A stretch of DNA of 64,000 nt from Bathynomus jamesi (GCA_023014485.1 JAJOZX010006148.1:186001-250000), one strand, 5' to 3'. Counted from the first letter of the stretch, positions 44,945 to 57,429 are shown. The notes: a model not told the origin generated them from the sequence alone. Numbers and translations: made by a program.

Positions 44945-45769
44945 GTGCGTGAGTGTAAATTACATTACTGAAGTTCTAGAAAGGATGGCAATGCAGAGTG
45001 AATCTTCAGGAATCGTTTTCGAATGTAATGTCCTTCATTAATTAAAAAAGTACTACTAGAACTAAAACACATTTATTGTTAAATTTAGCATTCATTTACA
45101 TTTCTTATCCCAATTTTGTTTACGTTACTTAAATTTTCACGCATCCCCCCTCTCCTCTCCCCCTTCTCCCCCTCCCCTCCCCCTCTATTCGGAGCACCGC
45201 AACAATAAGAAAAAAGGATTCTGTAACGAAGAATGAAAACAAAAGATGAAGTGGTTCACTTCAGAATCCATAAGAGACAAATTTAATGAGTGTTGCTAAT
45301 GATGGGATTCGGAAAGGCTGTTGGTACTTAAGACGAAATGGAAGGTGGTTTTTTTTTATCCATCTTCTTCAAACTTTCGCAGGTTTTTTTTTTTTTTTTA
45401 CTTTTTTTTTTTTTTTGTAATTTGTCAAGGTTTTGCATCTTTTTACCTTTATTTGAAATATTTTGTGACAGGTTAACTAGAAGTATTCATGAATTATATT
45501 TAGTTTTTTAGTATATTTTATATGTAACATTTATATTTCAGAGTATTTTCTGGAGACTACTTTTCAATTTTCAGCTCGACCATTTGCAGCATCTTCTAAG
45601 ATTACGCGTATATTTTACCTCAATATTGATGTCATTCAAACTAGATACACTGTATACTACGTGTTAGGGTTAAAAAGCGCCACGTCGACATGGACATACA
45701 CATGGGTGTGACACTTTTTAACCGTGGCACGCACTATATACCAGTATAGTAACAGAAGATCAATAGGAA

Positions 45770-45775
<6 letters not shown>
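44945..45775. other. Stretch with polypyrimidine and poly-T tracts
   Basis: C/T-only tract at about 45,145-45,187, T-runs at 45,385-45,418, and a small inverted repeat at 45,667-45,722 (ggttaaaaagcgccac / gtgacactttttaacc). No gene. Confidence 0.5.
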
Positions 45776-45866
<91 letters not shown>

Positions 45867-45876
45867 ATATATAATT
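45776..45876. repeat. (TA)n-(TG)n-(TA)n tract
   Basis: About 90 bases of simple repeats abutting a hAT element. Confidence 0.95.
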
Positions 45877-47173
45877 TAGTGATGTAGGTCACATCCGCAT
45901 CCGCATCCGCGGAACATCCGCACATTGTCTCGCATCCGCATCCGCGTCCGCATCCGCACTTTGGACTGCGGATGTCGTGCGGATGTGGACCGTTGAGATA
46001 AAACGTCATTAATAAGCGGAAATTATCAAATTCTACTATATTAATAGAACTAGTTCATTGTGCGCAAAAGTGATGCAAGCGACAAGACGAGAGACTGTTC
46101 TTGTATGAAGTTACTCTCTTGCAACCTACTTAGATCCACGTTACAAAGCTAAGTTATTTTTACCTAGTACATTAGAACGAGTTAAATCATCACTTGGCAA
46201 AGCAGTTGAAGAGCTTCAATCTCTTGAATCTGTCGCTTCGCCACCCACCAAAAGAATAAAAGTTTCAGTGACAGAACCAACACCTTCAACAAGCAAATCT
46301 ATCACAGAATCTGTCTCTCAGTTTCTTGAGTCAAGCAGCAATGACGAGACCTACGCGATGTCAAAAGATGTAGTAAAATGATCGAGAGCTATCACCAAGA
46401 AAACGCCTGGCTGCATGTGACAATCCTATTAGTTGGTGGAAAAATACGCAGAATATCTATCCATACTTGAGTAAACTTACAAGGAAACATTTAGCCTGTC
46501 CTCCAACAAACGTACCAAGCGAGAGATTATTTAGCAGTGCTGGATTAATATATGATGAAAAGAGAAACAGACTGGCAGCAGAAAAGGCAGAAAAAATTAA
46601 TGTTCCTTAAGCATAACCTTCCTAAAATTAAGTTTGAACATTAAACGATGAACATCTTAGTTTACTTATTTTAATTACTCATTTATAAATATACCTAATA
46701 AAACTTTAAACTTAATATAAATAGTTATCAAGCTAATTAAAGATCTCTTTCTATAAGGGTGGAGGTTGGGGAAAGAGGTCGGTGGGGTGCATTTGAGTTG
46801 GGTTCACGTCCCGCATCCTGGTAACACAATTATGGTTTCTAATTGTGGCTGAAACTCAACAAAATATAACGAATTTATTTGCAGACAATTCACTAATTGA
46901 TTTCTATATTAGTTAGATGCTTGATATTATTTTATATGTTCAGAGAAAAGTACAGCAATTATTGTACAATTAATCAATTATACTACATTATAGCTACAGC
47001 TCTCTCTATATAATAACTTATTATATACGTTAAACACAACAAATCTCGAATATATCCTAAAAAATAACGAAAATGTAGACATCCGCATCCGCATCCGCGG
47101 ATGTTGAAATCAAACATCCTCATCCGCATCCGCATCCGCGGATGTGAAAAAAATGACATCCGCTACATCACTA
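45877..47173 (+). mobile_element. hAT element with ATCCGC subterminal repeats
   Basis: Ends TAGTGATGTAGGTCACATCC and, mirrored, TAGTGATGTAGCGGATGTCA. Five or more ATCCGC/GCGGAT words lie within 130 bases of each end, resembling hAT transposase-binding arrays. A partial transposase lies inside. The target duplication cannot be judged in the AT-rich flanks. Confidence 0.85.
46121..46611 (+). pseudogene. hAT transposase C-terminal region
   Basis: First frame: ATYLDPRYKAKLFLPSTLER to VKSSLGKAVEELQSLE, stopping at TGA 46,379. The second frame has NPISWWKNTQNIYPYLSKLT and CPPTNVPSERLFSSAG, ending DEKRNRLAAEKAEK. This is the hAT dimerisation domain of ZBED-type transposases. The DNA-binding domain and the first acidic residues are missing. 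Confidence 0.85.
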
Positions 47174-47177
47174 ATTA

Positions 47178-47831
47178 TATATATATATATATATATATAT
47201 CGGTGTGTGTGTATATAATATATACTGATTTATGTCGTAAATGTTGGCACTATAATAATAATGATGATAATAATGGTTAATTGATAATAGTTATAATTGA
47301 TTGTTAATAATGATGTTGAATGAGGCTGGAGTGACCGTGATCTTTTCAAATCAAATAATGTTATTAATTAGGTTGATTGATAGGATGAGTTTTCTTCCTT
47401 TATTAAACAAAATAAATGATTTATGATTGAGATAGAAATAAAGATTGCAATTGTTGAATACAAGTTCGGTTGGAATGAAATGTGCACTTGATTAATGACT
47501 TCAATATTAATAACGCGCGAGATTAGTCTTTATATAAAGTTTAGTGAATGACACCAGCTCCTAGATGGGGCCTGCACACGTTGTTACAAATGTTACATGA
47601 TGAGATCTCTCGTGCCACCGGTTCTTCGGAGAGGAAGAGCCGAGGTTCGATGGTGGCGTGGAATGTTTGAGGTAGTCCTTGTAACAAGGTTGAGGTGTGA
47701 GGCAAAACATAAGGACATGCCTTGAGTGGATCCTCGCGATGTGACGTCATCTTAGTCGTGCTTGTGACGTCATCTTGGTCGTGTTTGTGTTGATGGAACA
47801 TCGCTAAAGTATTTTAAAACGTCTCTGCCAC

Positions 47832-47867
<36 letters not shown>

Positions 47868-48285
47868 GCGAAACTTCTTTTCAAAAACACTATGAACATT
47901 TGTTACGTGAAAATTACACATCGTACAACTAGTGGGATCATTACAACCACTTTTTTCTTCATAAAATGCAATATATGTGGAAAAATGTTTGTTCCTTATT
48001 TTGGCCAAACACTATAATTGTTAAACTTTCTTTGAAATTAGACTCACCTCGGAAATAATTTTCTGTTTCCACGTGATATCTTGCAAAATTTAATTTCACT
48101 CCAAAATTAAAGAAATTAACGGGTTAAGAGCTAAATCAAGGCCATTACAGGATGTCGTAGGTTCGTTAAACGTAAAGTTTAAAACGGAGTCCAAAGTAAA
48201 TTTACTCTTCTCTAATAATTAAATTTTAAAGTTTGTACAAAATGGTAAATTAAACTTGTCATTCCACCCACATTATATATATATA
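47178..48285. other. Intergenic stretch
   Basis: (TA)n at 47,178-47,200 and 47,830-47,867. A two-copy 23-base repeat (gtgacgtcatcttrgtcgtg) lies at 47,741 and 47,764. No gene is recognised; the minus-strand frame at 47,541-47,801 has no family features. Confidence 0.45.
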
Positions 48286-48287
48286 TA

Positions 48288-49637
48288 CTAGGGCACTCAA
48301 TATGTTTTGCCCCATCCTTTTTTCTTAGCTAAATAATAGGCCATGGGGGCTGAAATGTCTTTTGGCCGTAAGTTTGAACTTTCTGCGCTTCACATAACCG
48401 GATTTTTCCAGTTTGAACCTCCCCTCCTTGTGAAAACCGCTTTTAAACCCCTTGTATAGAACCGATGGTTAACACAGTTTCGAAATGGCGTCTGACAGTG
48501 ATGTGCGTCGTAAACAGAGAGCTGTTATCGAGTTCTTAACCGCAGAGAAGGAAACAGTTGGAAATATTCACAAACGTCTACAAAATATTTAAGGAGATGC
48601 TGTTGTTGATCGAAGTACAGTTGGACGCTGGTCTAAACGTGTGAGATCATCGGAGAGAGGGAGAGCCAGCCTCGGTGATGAGCCACGCAGCGGTCGCCCG
48701 GCATCGGCTGTCACATCTCACACTGTGCAACGTGCTAACAGCATCATTCGATCAAATCGGCGCGTCACATACAAGGAACTATCACTGGAGTTAGGAAGTA
48801 GTGAAGGAAGTGTGAATACGATAATTCAGCAACTGCGATACTCAAAAGTGTGTTCATGTTTGTTCCTCGTGAACTGACTGAAGATCACAAAGCCCAAAGA
48901 AAAGAATTGCTTCTGAGTCATTGGTTCGATACGAGACAGAAGGGGATGACTCCCTTTCACGAATTGTGACTGTGGATGAGACTTGGGTACACCACTTTGA
49001 ACCCGAAACAAAACGCCAATCCATGGAGTTTGTATCACGCAGACTCCCCACGTAAGAAAAAGTTCAAAATGGCTCCCTCTGCAGGAAACGTTATGGCCAC
49101 CATCTTCTGGACATGAAAGGGGTGATTCTGGTGGACATTATGAAGAAAGGACAAACAATCAACTCAGAGGCATATATTTCTACCCTTCATAGACTCCAGA
49201 GACATATAAAGCGAGTTGGACCGGAGAGAAACTGGAAGACGTCCTTCTTTTGCACGATAACGCAAGACCACACAACAGTTTACAAACAAGAGAGGCCATC
49301 ACAAAAATGCGCTTGACTGTGTTACCTCACCCTCCATACAGCCCGGATCTGGCACCTTCAGACTTCCATTTGTTTGGGCCAATGAAGGATGCTATTGTGG
49401 AAGAAGTTCAGAGTGACGACGCGGTTGTTGAGGAGGTTAAGAGGTGGCTCCAGCGGAACCCACCGGACTTTTACCAGCAAGGAATAAAGGCCCTTGTTTC
49501 GAGGTGGAGGAAAGCCGTAGAAAAGGATGGAGACTATTTGGAAAAATAAAAATTTGTAAAAAGGTATGTATTTCTGGAACTTACAAGGAAACTTGGAAAG
49601 AAAAAAAAGTGGGGCAAAATATATTGAGTGGCCCTTG
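48288..49637 (+). mobile_element. mariner element (SETMAR-type transposase)
   Basis: Ends ctagggcactcaatatgttt and, mirrored, caagggccactcaatatatt, both followed inward by tgcccca and flanked by TA. The 1.35-kb length is canonical for mariner. Confidence 0.9.
48485..49549 (+). pseudogene. mariner transposase, frame-broken
   Basis: N-terminal paired HTH: MASDSDVRRKQRAVIEFLTA then GRASLGDEPRSGRPASAV. First catalytic block VDETWVHHFEPETKRQ near 48,972. Second block HDNARPHNSLQTREAI near 49,250. Third block PYSPDLAPSDFHLFGP near 49,334, giving the DD34D design. One in-frame TAA (48,590) and several frame changes inactivate it. Closest recognisable relatives are mariners of the kind fused into SETMAR. 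Confidence 0.92.
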
Positions 49638-49699
49638 TACACATGAGTATATATAATGCAGGAATGAGGGACAAAGGGTGAGTGCCCGCAAAAATGCCC

Positions 49700-51930
49700 T
49701 CCACCTATAGAAGAAGAAGAGAGCCGAAATCAAGGGCCATAGTTTTCAAGATGCCAGAACACTCTGCGTTTGAAACATTGGAGGTCATAGACAGGGGGAA
49801 AGATGGAATGAGGAAGATTGTTCCAGAGTTGACCGGTTGAATAGATGAAAGACTGAGAATATACATACTGTATATGAGCGCCTCGGTGGTGTAGTAGTTA
49901 GTATCGCTGACTAGAAATCTACCGGCCTCGGTTCGATTCACAGCGATGGCAGGCGGCGCTCAAGTAACCCAGCTGTTCGAAAAATATCGCAACCGTAGCT
50001 ATAGATCGATCAGAAAGGAAATCAGAGATCAAGGTGCAGAGAGAAGGATAGAAACTGAAGGAGGGCAGTTTGGAAATTAGGATTTGTACCAGGCTCTATT
50101 AAAAGCTTTTGATAAGTCTAGCGCAATGGCAAAGATTTCACCGAAATACCGAAAGGAGGATGACCAAGGATCAGAGAGATCTGCAACAAGATCGCCAGTA
50201 GAGCATCCCTTGCGGAACCCATACTGACGTTCTGAAAGAAGATTGTGAATAGAGAGGTGTTTAAGAATCTCCCTATGAAAGATTAATTAAAAAACTTTAG
50301 AAAGGCAAGAAATCAAAGCAATTACACGATAAATGGAGGGCTGGGAGTGATCACCTTTCTTTGGAACAAGCTGAATGAAAGCGAACTTCAAGCAGGAAGG
50401 GAAAAATAAGAGATGAAAGACAGAGAGAAGAGAGTTTGCCTAGGCAGGGTGTCAGCACAGAAGCACAGTGCTTGAGAACAACAGGGGAGACACCATCAGG
50501 ACCGTACACCTTCCTAGAGTTGAGCCCAGATAGATCAGAATAAACATATTTGGAAGAAATGCTAATTTCAGACATAATTAAGTTAGCGGAGGAGGAGATG
50601 GAGGAACAGCACAGGAATCGTCCAGGGTTGAGTTGGAAGCGAAGGTCTGAACGAAGAGTTTAGCTTCATCAGGAGATGAGACGGCAACTAAACCGTCAGA
50701 ATGGAAAAGAGGAGGGAAAGAAGAAGTAAAGTTAGTGAAGAGGTTCTTGGCTAGGTGCAAGGAAGAGCGAAAATAGTGAGAATTAGATAGATGTTCACAT
50801 TTCTGTCTGATGAAGGAATTTTTGGTAAGTCGAAGAGCAGATTTTGCACGATTCAGGGCAGAAATATAAGCTGAGTTAGTCAGGATTTGGGTGGCGACGG
50901 TACCTTCTGAAAACCTCCTCTCTGTTGCGGATAGCATTAGAACAAGCGAAATTAAACCAAGGTGTTTTTACATTAGTAGGAGGAATAGAATATGGCATGT
51001 ACGCCTCCATAACCGAGAGAACCACCCCCGTGATGTGCTCACGCTTGGAGGGGCCCCAGCCACGGAAGCAGTAATCATTCTAGGGGAACTCAGAGAATTA
51101 CTGCCTAAGGGCCTCCCAATCAGAGACGTCAAAGTGCCAAAGGCACTCCTCTTGGGAGGATCCAAAAGCCGAACTGGAGGGATAGGACAGGAAACAGCTA
51201 TGAGAGTGTGGTCGGAGGAGCCCAACGGAGAAAAAAATTTGACAGAGTAAGATCTGCTCGAGTTCATTTACGACAGAAAAGTTGCAAGCTAGTTCACCAG
51301 GGATGTTAGTGAAACGGAAGGAAAGCCAAAGGTGGTGGTAAACATTGAAATCACCTAAAATTAAGACTTCAGCAAAAGCAGAGTGGGAAAAAACACATTC
51401 CACTTTGGAAGTGAGGTAGTCAAAGAGTTTTGGATCGTCAGTGGAATTAGGAGAAAGGTTGACAGCGCAGATGTATTTAGTTTGAGACTGGCATGTAAGC
51501 CGTAGCCAGAGGGTGTACAATTCGGATGATTCAAGTTTAGGAATACAAGAGCAAGTTAGGTCGTTGTGTATATACACGCAACATCCACCTTTGGAATGAA
51601 ATTGAGTATAATAGGAGGGTACAGAAAAGGGGTTGCTGTCAGTCGCCTCAGACTCCTGAGTTTCAGCGAGGAAGAGAAGGTGAGGTTGAGAAGAGGAGAG
51701 GTAGTGTTCAACAGATTGAAAATTCGATGAAAGGCCATGAATGTTGCAGTTCATGAAAAGTGAATCAGGCAGAGGCCCGGAACATCTCGAATGGGCAGCA
51801 GCAGAACCGTCCCCGCTGCCTGGGTCTGCGTTGTCGGTATCGGCAGCGTGATACCAGGAATACGATATATGATATACGTATGTATCACCGTTTCGAAGTA
51901 TAATCTCGCACAAACTAGTAATAATATCAT
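49700..51930 (-). pseudogene. Jockey/I-like LINE ORF2 fragments on minus strand
   Basis: Endonuclease: MNCNIHGLSSNFQSVEHYLS, LFLAETQ, ILGDFNVYHHLWL, then SSDHTLIAVSCP (51,098-51,934 and 50,968-51,267). Linker 50,578-50,937 (FASNSTLDDSCAVPP). RT start with KVYGPDGVSPVVLKHCAS at 50,351-50,575. Degraded RT continues to about 49,990, and a C-terminal LWNNLPHSIFPPVYDL-like stretch lies near 49,780. Many frame breaks. A tRNA-derived SINE sits between the RT remnants. This is a LINE family different from the one at 57,430. Confidence 0.88.
49876..49980 (+). mobile_element. tRNA-derived SINE copy (degenerate)
   Basis: gcctcggtggtgtagtagtt (A-box region) and ggcctcggttcgattcacag (B box) are followed by acccagctgttcg, as in the pair at 55,103-55,590. 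It is embedded in LINE sequence. Confidence 0.65.
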
Positions 51931-51934
51931 TCAC

Positions 51935-52209
51935 CGTTTAGGACACACATATTGTTTATAGATATGTTTAATTAGATATGAAGTAAATGTTTTACTGTTT
52001 TATAAGACACGGAGCTTATCTTTACTGATAAGGTGTTCGCAATTCCCTCCTTTTTATTAGGCGTATGTATATCTTTATAATTTGAGTTGTTTGACGAATA
52101 TATGAAAATCTAATCTTACAGGCGAATAGGCTCTACGGACGAATTCCGTTAACATCTATAGGCAGATTAATTCCGCTCCTTTACAAGAACACCCAAAGCG
52201 ATAAGCATT
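51935..52209. other. Short unique stretch
   Basis: Nothing recognised. Confidence 0.4.
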
Positions 52210-52217
52210 GTATAATG

Positions 52218-52441
52218 CAGGGGTGGTGAACCTATGGCACGCGTACCCATTTGGGCACGCGATGAAATTTGCCTGGCACGCCTAAGCAAAATGCAATAAC
52301 TTTGCAATAATGAGTATAAAATAATAGACTTAATGTTTATAATTTGATGTAATATATACAAATTTTGGTGGGCACACGAATTTTTTGTTATGGTTTACGT
52401 GGTTTTTTGGCACGCGACTGTAAAAACGTTCGCCACCCTTG
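52218..52441. mobile_element. hAT MITE (224 bases)
   Basis: Ends CAGGGGTGGTGAACCTATGG and, mirrored, CAAGGGTGGCGAACG. Flanks gtataatg and atataatg match 7/8, an 8-base target duplication. The interior ggcacgcg words are typical of this MITE type. Confidence 0.85.
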
Positions 52442-52449
52442 ATATAATG

Positions 52450-53200
52450 CATAAAAAAAATTAAAAATTTCTTTACATGTAAATAAATAAACACTTGAAT
52501 AAATAAATAAATAAATGTAAATAAGTAAACATTTGAATAAATAAGTAAATTCTTTATTCTTAGTGAAGAGTAAAATATTACAATTAACATCACAAAATGA
52601 GTTAGTTTGGATCCACTCAGTTCATACAATTCATTCATATAAAGTCAAAATTTAGCTCGTCAACATTTGCAGTATATACTGTATACAGTATAGCAGCAAA
52701 ACACAAAATTCTGCAGGTTAAGTTATGTTCTATTTGTTACTTTCTATGAAGAAAAATATTATAGATGCTTCATTATATGGAAACTGTACTGCCACAGCAT
52801 TTTAGCTGAGAAATTGGATTTATGGCGAATATTCCAGAAAAATCTTGCGATAATTAAAGCGATTTTAATTAACGTAATCCAACTGCAAGAGGTTTGGACA
52901 AGCTTCTCAAGAAAATCGATAAAACAGGAGATGCTAAAAGATGCATACAAACCATAAAATTACCTAGTACTAACATACTAAAATTTCATGGTTCTATGTA
53001 CCGTATTTGCCGAGATATGAATTTCCAGTGGCATAAAGAAATGTTCAATAAATCCATAATTTTCATTAGTTTTCTTTGAAATCCGCTCACCGTATAGGAA
53101 ATTTACTTAGTTGTGGGGTGTGAAAAAATATTGAAATCTGACCATAACTTTGGATTTTACAGCTAAAGTTCGAGGTCTCCCTTTTTCGTTGCCCACCCGA
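52450..53200. other. AT-rich stretch
   Basis: (TAAA)n-like repeats at 52,480-52,550. No gene; frames at 52,759-52,950 and 52,894-53,079 lack any family-like motif. Confidence 0.45.
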
Positions 53201-53204
53201 TTAT

Positions 53205-54040
53205 ACGAACAAAATATACAAATGGTCAGAAGACAACAACATGACATTTAACACCGAGAAATTTCAGCTCTTGAGATATAGTAAAAATGAGGAACTTAAA
53301 AAACTGCATATTATGCTCCAGATAGACAAAAAAAAAATTCAGAGAAGCACGAAAGCGATCAATTTGGGAGTAATAATGACCGATGATGCGAAACACAAAA
53401 TCAGAGAGCGATAAACAAAGCAAAAAGAGTCGCGGGACAGGTACTGAGAACGTTCAAAAGAAGGGACAGAACAGTAATGATTCCCCTGCTAAAAACACTG
53501 ATTATACCAGCACTTGAATACTGTTCAGTCTTAACGTCCCAATATAAAAAGGAAGAAACTAATAGACTAAAAGAAACTCAGAGACATTTCACAGCAAAGA
53601 TTGATGGCTGCAAAGAGCTCAACTAATGGAAAAGACTATGAAAACTAATCTGTACTCCCTGGAAAGAAGAGAGAGGTACATCATAATTTACATATTGAAA
53701 ATTATCGAAAAACTAGTACCAAACCTCAAACTAAACCCAATTACCATTCAAACAACGCTGGAAAATAGGAGTGGCAGAATGTGCAGTGTTCCCAAATTAA
53801 AGGCCCGACAAGGGACCTCTTCAACACTAAAGGAAAATAGCTTGGTTGTCAGGACGCCAAGACTTTTTACCCAGCCTCCAAAGGACTTCAGAAACATTAC
53901 AGGAGTCAAAGTTGAAGTCTTCAAGAGAAGACTAGATGCCTGGCTCAGGACGGTACCAGATGAGCCGGATGTACCTGGCCATGTACGGTGGAGAGCGGAA
54001 GAAAGCAACTCGCTCAATTCTGCCAGTTGAGGTTTAAGTT
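53205..54040 (+). pseudogene. Jockey-like LINE, 3' end of ORF2 (second copy)
   Basis: Reads WSEDNNMTFNTEKFQLLRYS, then TLIIPALEYCSVLTSQYKKE, YSLERRERYIIIYILKI and WLRTVPDEPDVPGHVRWRAE. Frame breaks lie near 53,400 and 53,630. It shares its domain order with 28,490-29,385 and its terminal P.EP.V motif with the fragment at 56,864. Confidence 0.85.
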
Positions 54041-54285
54041 TTTGTTTTTGGCTAAAAATACAATGGTTACTGCTTTTTCTCTGATGTATTCAATCCGACG
54101 TGAATGCAACGAGTCTTTTGCTTATTTTGAGGTTCTAAATGTAGCTGGGCTAGGCTGCTTTAAACCCTAGATCCTGTCCCAAAGCTGGATCCTATCTGCT
54201 TTGCAGATAGCTGGTAAAGGAAGCTATACTTTTCAGCAACACAACTACCGTGTTATGTGGGAAGTAACTTATTCATTTCTGTATG
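54041..54285. other. LINE 3' UTR or unique sequence
   Basis: Follows the LINE stop. ctagatcctgtcccaaagct and repeats of tgcagatagctggtaa are present. No gene. Confidence 0.35.
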
Positions 54286-54287
54286 TA

Positions 54288-54659
54288 CAAGGTGTCCACA
54301 ATGTTATGTCATCCCAGTAAAATAGTAACTTATTTCCGGATTTTTTTTTTAGACCCATTCGAAATCATGCAACTATACGACTGAACAACGCATATTGGTT
54401 AGTACCTGGGTCCATGAGCGACACCGATTGAATCGTGCAGCTCCTTTTTTGAGGAGCAGCACCATTGAATCGGTCCTAGAAGTCTGGACGAATATTTTCA
54501 ATGATTTTGCCATCACGTGGTCGCTCTGGACTCGGATACTAACCAATATGCGTTATTCAATAGTATAGTTGCTGTTCTCAAACATTTCAAATGGGTCTGA
54601 AAGAAAAACGGAAATCAGTTATTATTTTACGAGGGTGACAAGACATTGTGGACACCCTG
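54288..54659. mobile_element. Mariner-type MITE with about 130-base inverted repeats
   Basis: Ends caaggtgtccacaatgttat and, mirrored, cagggtgtccacaatgtctt, flanked by TA on both sides. The arms extend to gcatattggttagta. The 100-base centre is itself partly self-complementary (gattgaatc..cattgaatc). Non-coding. Confidence 0.85.
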
Positions 54660-54661
54660 TA

Positions 54662-55090
54662 TAATATGCATAAATGGATATATAATGGTTAAGTAAGGAA
54701 ACTGTAAGATAAAAATTAAATTTCTGGAAATTCGGTTAGAAATTTAGTAAATTTGAATGTGACTAATCCCAGACCAAAATAATCGGAAATAAATTCCAAA
54801 CAATTTCTATTTAAATTGAACTTTTTTTTTAATTAAATACTTTTCCAAACTGTCTTTTTTTAACACCAAAAAGTAATAAAAGAATTTTATTTGATCCAAA
54901 ACAATTGTTCTTTCTGAATTATACAAGTGGGAATTTTTATTTAAAAAATAATAATAACAATGATGATAAACAAAACCTATGAAGACATGTGTCAAACTGG
55001 AAATCAGAATTGTAAATAAATCTACTTGAAAGTAAAAGTTACGAAAATTGGTGGCTTTGATCAATCAGTATGGTTCTAGATTATTAAGTA
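54662..55090. other. AT-rich stretch without a gene
   Basis: Nothing recognised. Confidence 0.45.
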
Positions 55091-55102
55091 ATATATATAT
55101 AT

Positions 55103-55590
<488 letters not shown>

Positions 55591-55623
55591 CACAATAAAG
55601 AAAGTGGTTGGTAGATAAATGGG

Positions 55624-55763
55624 TACCCTAGGTGGCCTAGTGGTTAAGACGCTGGGCTGCTGATGGGGCGTGGTTCGGATTCCACGTTAAACTGTAGGTC
55701 TAAGGTGGAGTGAAAAGCTTGACCTTCGTCAGAATGAACAATTCGGGCGGAAGCTAACCAAAG
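55624..55763 (+). mobile_element. tRNA-headed SINE
   Basis: A box tggcctagtgg (55,632-55,642) and B box ggttcggattcc (55,672-55,683) at normal tRNA spacing. The tail aagcttgaccttcgtcagaa resembles a LINE 3' end at 56,952. The post-B-box segment resembles the body of the 5S-headed SINE at 27,475. (TA)n follows to 55,799. Confidence 0.7.
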
Positions 55764-55764
55764 G

Positions 55765-55799
<35 letters not shown>

Positions 55800-55802
<3 letters not shown>

Positions 55803-56727
55803 GGTGTCCCATAAGTCCGGCATCATAGGAGAAATTCATATTTTTCTATTTCTACAAACCATAATTCATATTTTTCTCTTTCTACAGGCCATAATGTCTG
55901 TGAGCAAGGAAGAACGAATCCAGATAATTCTACTCATAAGAAATCGGAGTCAAAGAGAGGCCGCTGCTGAATTTAACAGACTGCATCCAGACCGCGAGCC
56001 AATAACACAGAGTTGTGTCAGCAGACTTGTTGCAAAGTTTAAGGAAACAGGATCCATAGAAGATAAACCACGCAGTGAACCTTCAAGGAGGTCCACTGAC
56101 GATGATACAGCGACTGCTATCCTGGCTCATTTTAACAGAAGTCCCAATAAGTCTCTTCGGCGATTGTCCGCCGAGACAGGAGTGTCGAAAAGTAGCATCC
56201 ATCGCATTCTTCAGGCTCACAAATGGCATCCATATAAACTTCAGATCCTACAGAAATTAAGCGAAGATGATCCCGACCGGCGGATGGAATTTTATGAATG
56301 GGCTACGGAACAATATGCTCGGGATGCCAATTTCCCGTCCACCATTCTGTTCAGTGACGAGGCTGTTTTTTATGGAAATGGTGAGGTAAATCGACAGAAC
56401 ACTCGCTACTGGTCTCAAAACAACCCTCACTGGTATACCTCTTCAAAGGAACAAGGTGCATCTCGGGTGATGGTATGGTGTGGCATTTGGAAAGATCGCA
56501 TCATAGGCCCCCTCTTTTTCGATGAACATGTCACTGGAGGCACCTACCTACGTATGCTCAAGGAAGAAGCATTTCCAGTGTCTTAAACGAAGAAGGAAAT
56601 TTCCCAACATGGTTCCAGCAAGACGGCGCTCCTGCACATTACAGCACCCAAGTAAGGGAATACCTGTACCAACAATTCCCTGATCATTGGATAGGACGTC
56701 GAGGGCCTGTGGAATGGCCAGCTAAGG
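55800..56727 (+). mobile_element. IS630/mariner-like element, 3' truncated
   Basis: Left end CAGGGTGTCCCATAAGTCCG preceded by TA. A 30-base leader duplication (cataatt-catatttttct) precedes the ORF. The element breaks off near 56,727 and is joined to the end of another mariner family, so its own right repeat is missing. Confidence 0.75.
55894..56727 (+). pseudogene. IS630-like transposase lacking the C-terminal catalytic residue
   Basis: Start MSVSKEERIQIILLIRNRSQ at 55,894, preferred over an upstream in-frame ATG inside the inverted repeat. HTH region to RRLSAETGVSKSSIHRILQ. First catalytic block TILFSDEAVFY. Second block WFQQDGAPAHYS lies after a frame break at about 56,580. The sequence ends at WIGRRGPVEWPAK, just before the expected SPDL-type third block, where it is replaced by foreign sequence. 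Confidence 0.85.
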
Positions 56728-56811
56728 TACAGATCTGCTTTTGTTTCGATAAAGTCCTTCAACCCGTTTAAAATTTATTTGAGTGGAGGCATTACTTTTC
56801 AGCACACCCTC

Positions 56812-56812
<1 letters not shown>
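56728..56812. mobile_element. Right end of a different mariner family
   Basis: Ends ...ggcattacttttcagcacac followed by cctcgtg, a terminal sequence unlike the left end at 55,800. (TA)n follows at 56,816-56,862. Confidence 0.45.
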
Positions 56813-56863
<51 letters not shown>

Positions 56864-56865
<2 letters not shown>

Positions 56866-57030
56866 GAGCCTGGCTCAGAACAATCCCCGATGAGCCGGGC
56901 GTACCCAAGAATCCAACTCACTACTTCACCAGGCCAACTCGAGAGGAGGGGCGACAAGCTTGACCTTCGCGAAATGAGAAATCATCGCGCGGAACCTTTG
57001 TAAGGTTAAGGTAAGGTAAGGTAAGGTGTA
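56864..57030 (+). mobile_element. LINE 3'-end fragment with (AGGTA)n tail
   Basis: Encodes SLAQNNPDEPGVPK, matching the C-terminal P.EP.VP motif of the jockey-like LINE, then aatccaactcactacttcac, a 3' tail acaagcttgaccttcgcg, and a taaggtaaggtaagg repeat. Confidence 0.55.
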
Positions 57031-57429
57031 TAAACTGTATATATATATATAGTTTGCCTGTACCTCGTGGGCAATGGACGCGTTGTTTCTCTCTGTATTA
57101 ACATCCAGATAAAATGGAAATAAACTTCTCAGCGGTTTATTCTGTTTGCACCCGAAAGTGTATAAAGTATCAGTGAATCTGTGCATGTAAATTATAAAGT
57201 GAAATTCATTAAATTTAAGAAAATTATCACCAGTTTAACGTATATATTTAAACCGTAATACGGTTGGCATTCGAGAAAAGTTTGAAACAAGACAATAAAA
57301 AGGTTTTAAAACGCAAAGGTCAGAAAACCCTCGTGACCATCGAAAGGAAAGAAAAGAGAAAGAAAGGAAAAAAAAAATGTTTGTGTATTTCTTTTTATGA
57401 TAATTAATGAATAGAATGACCATGAGTCC
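57031..57429. other. Stretch without a gene
   Basis: Nothing recognised apart from a short (TA)n at 57,040. Confidence 0.4.

Noticed and set aside
49876..49945. tRNA gene candidates at 49,876, 55,482 and 55,624
   Set aside because: A and B boxes are present, but the cloverleaf is imperfect and SINE bodies and repeats follow, so they are SINE heads.
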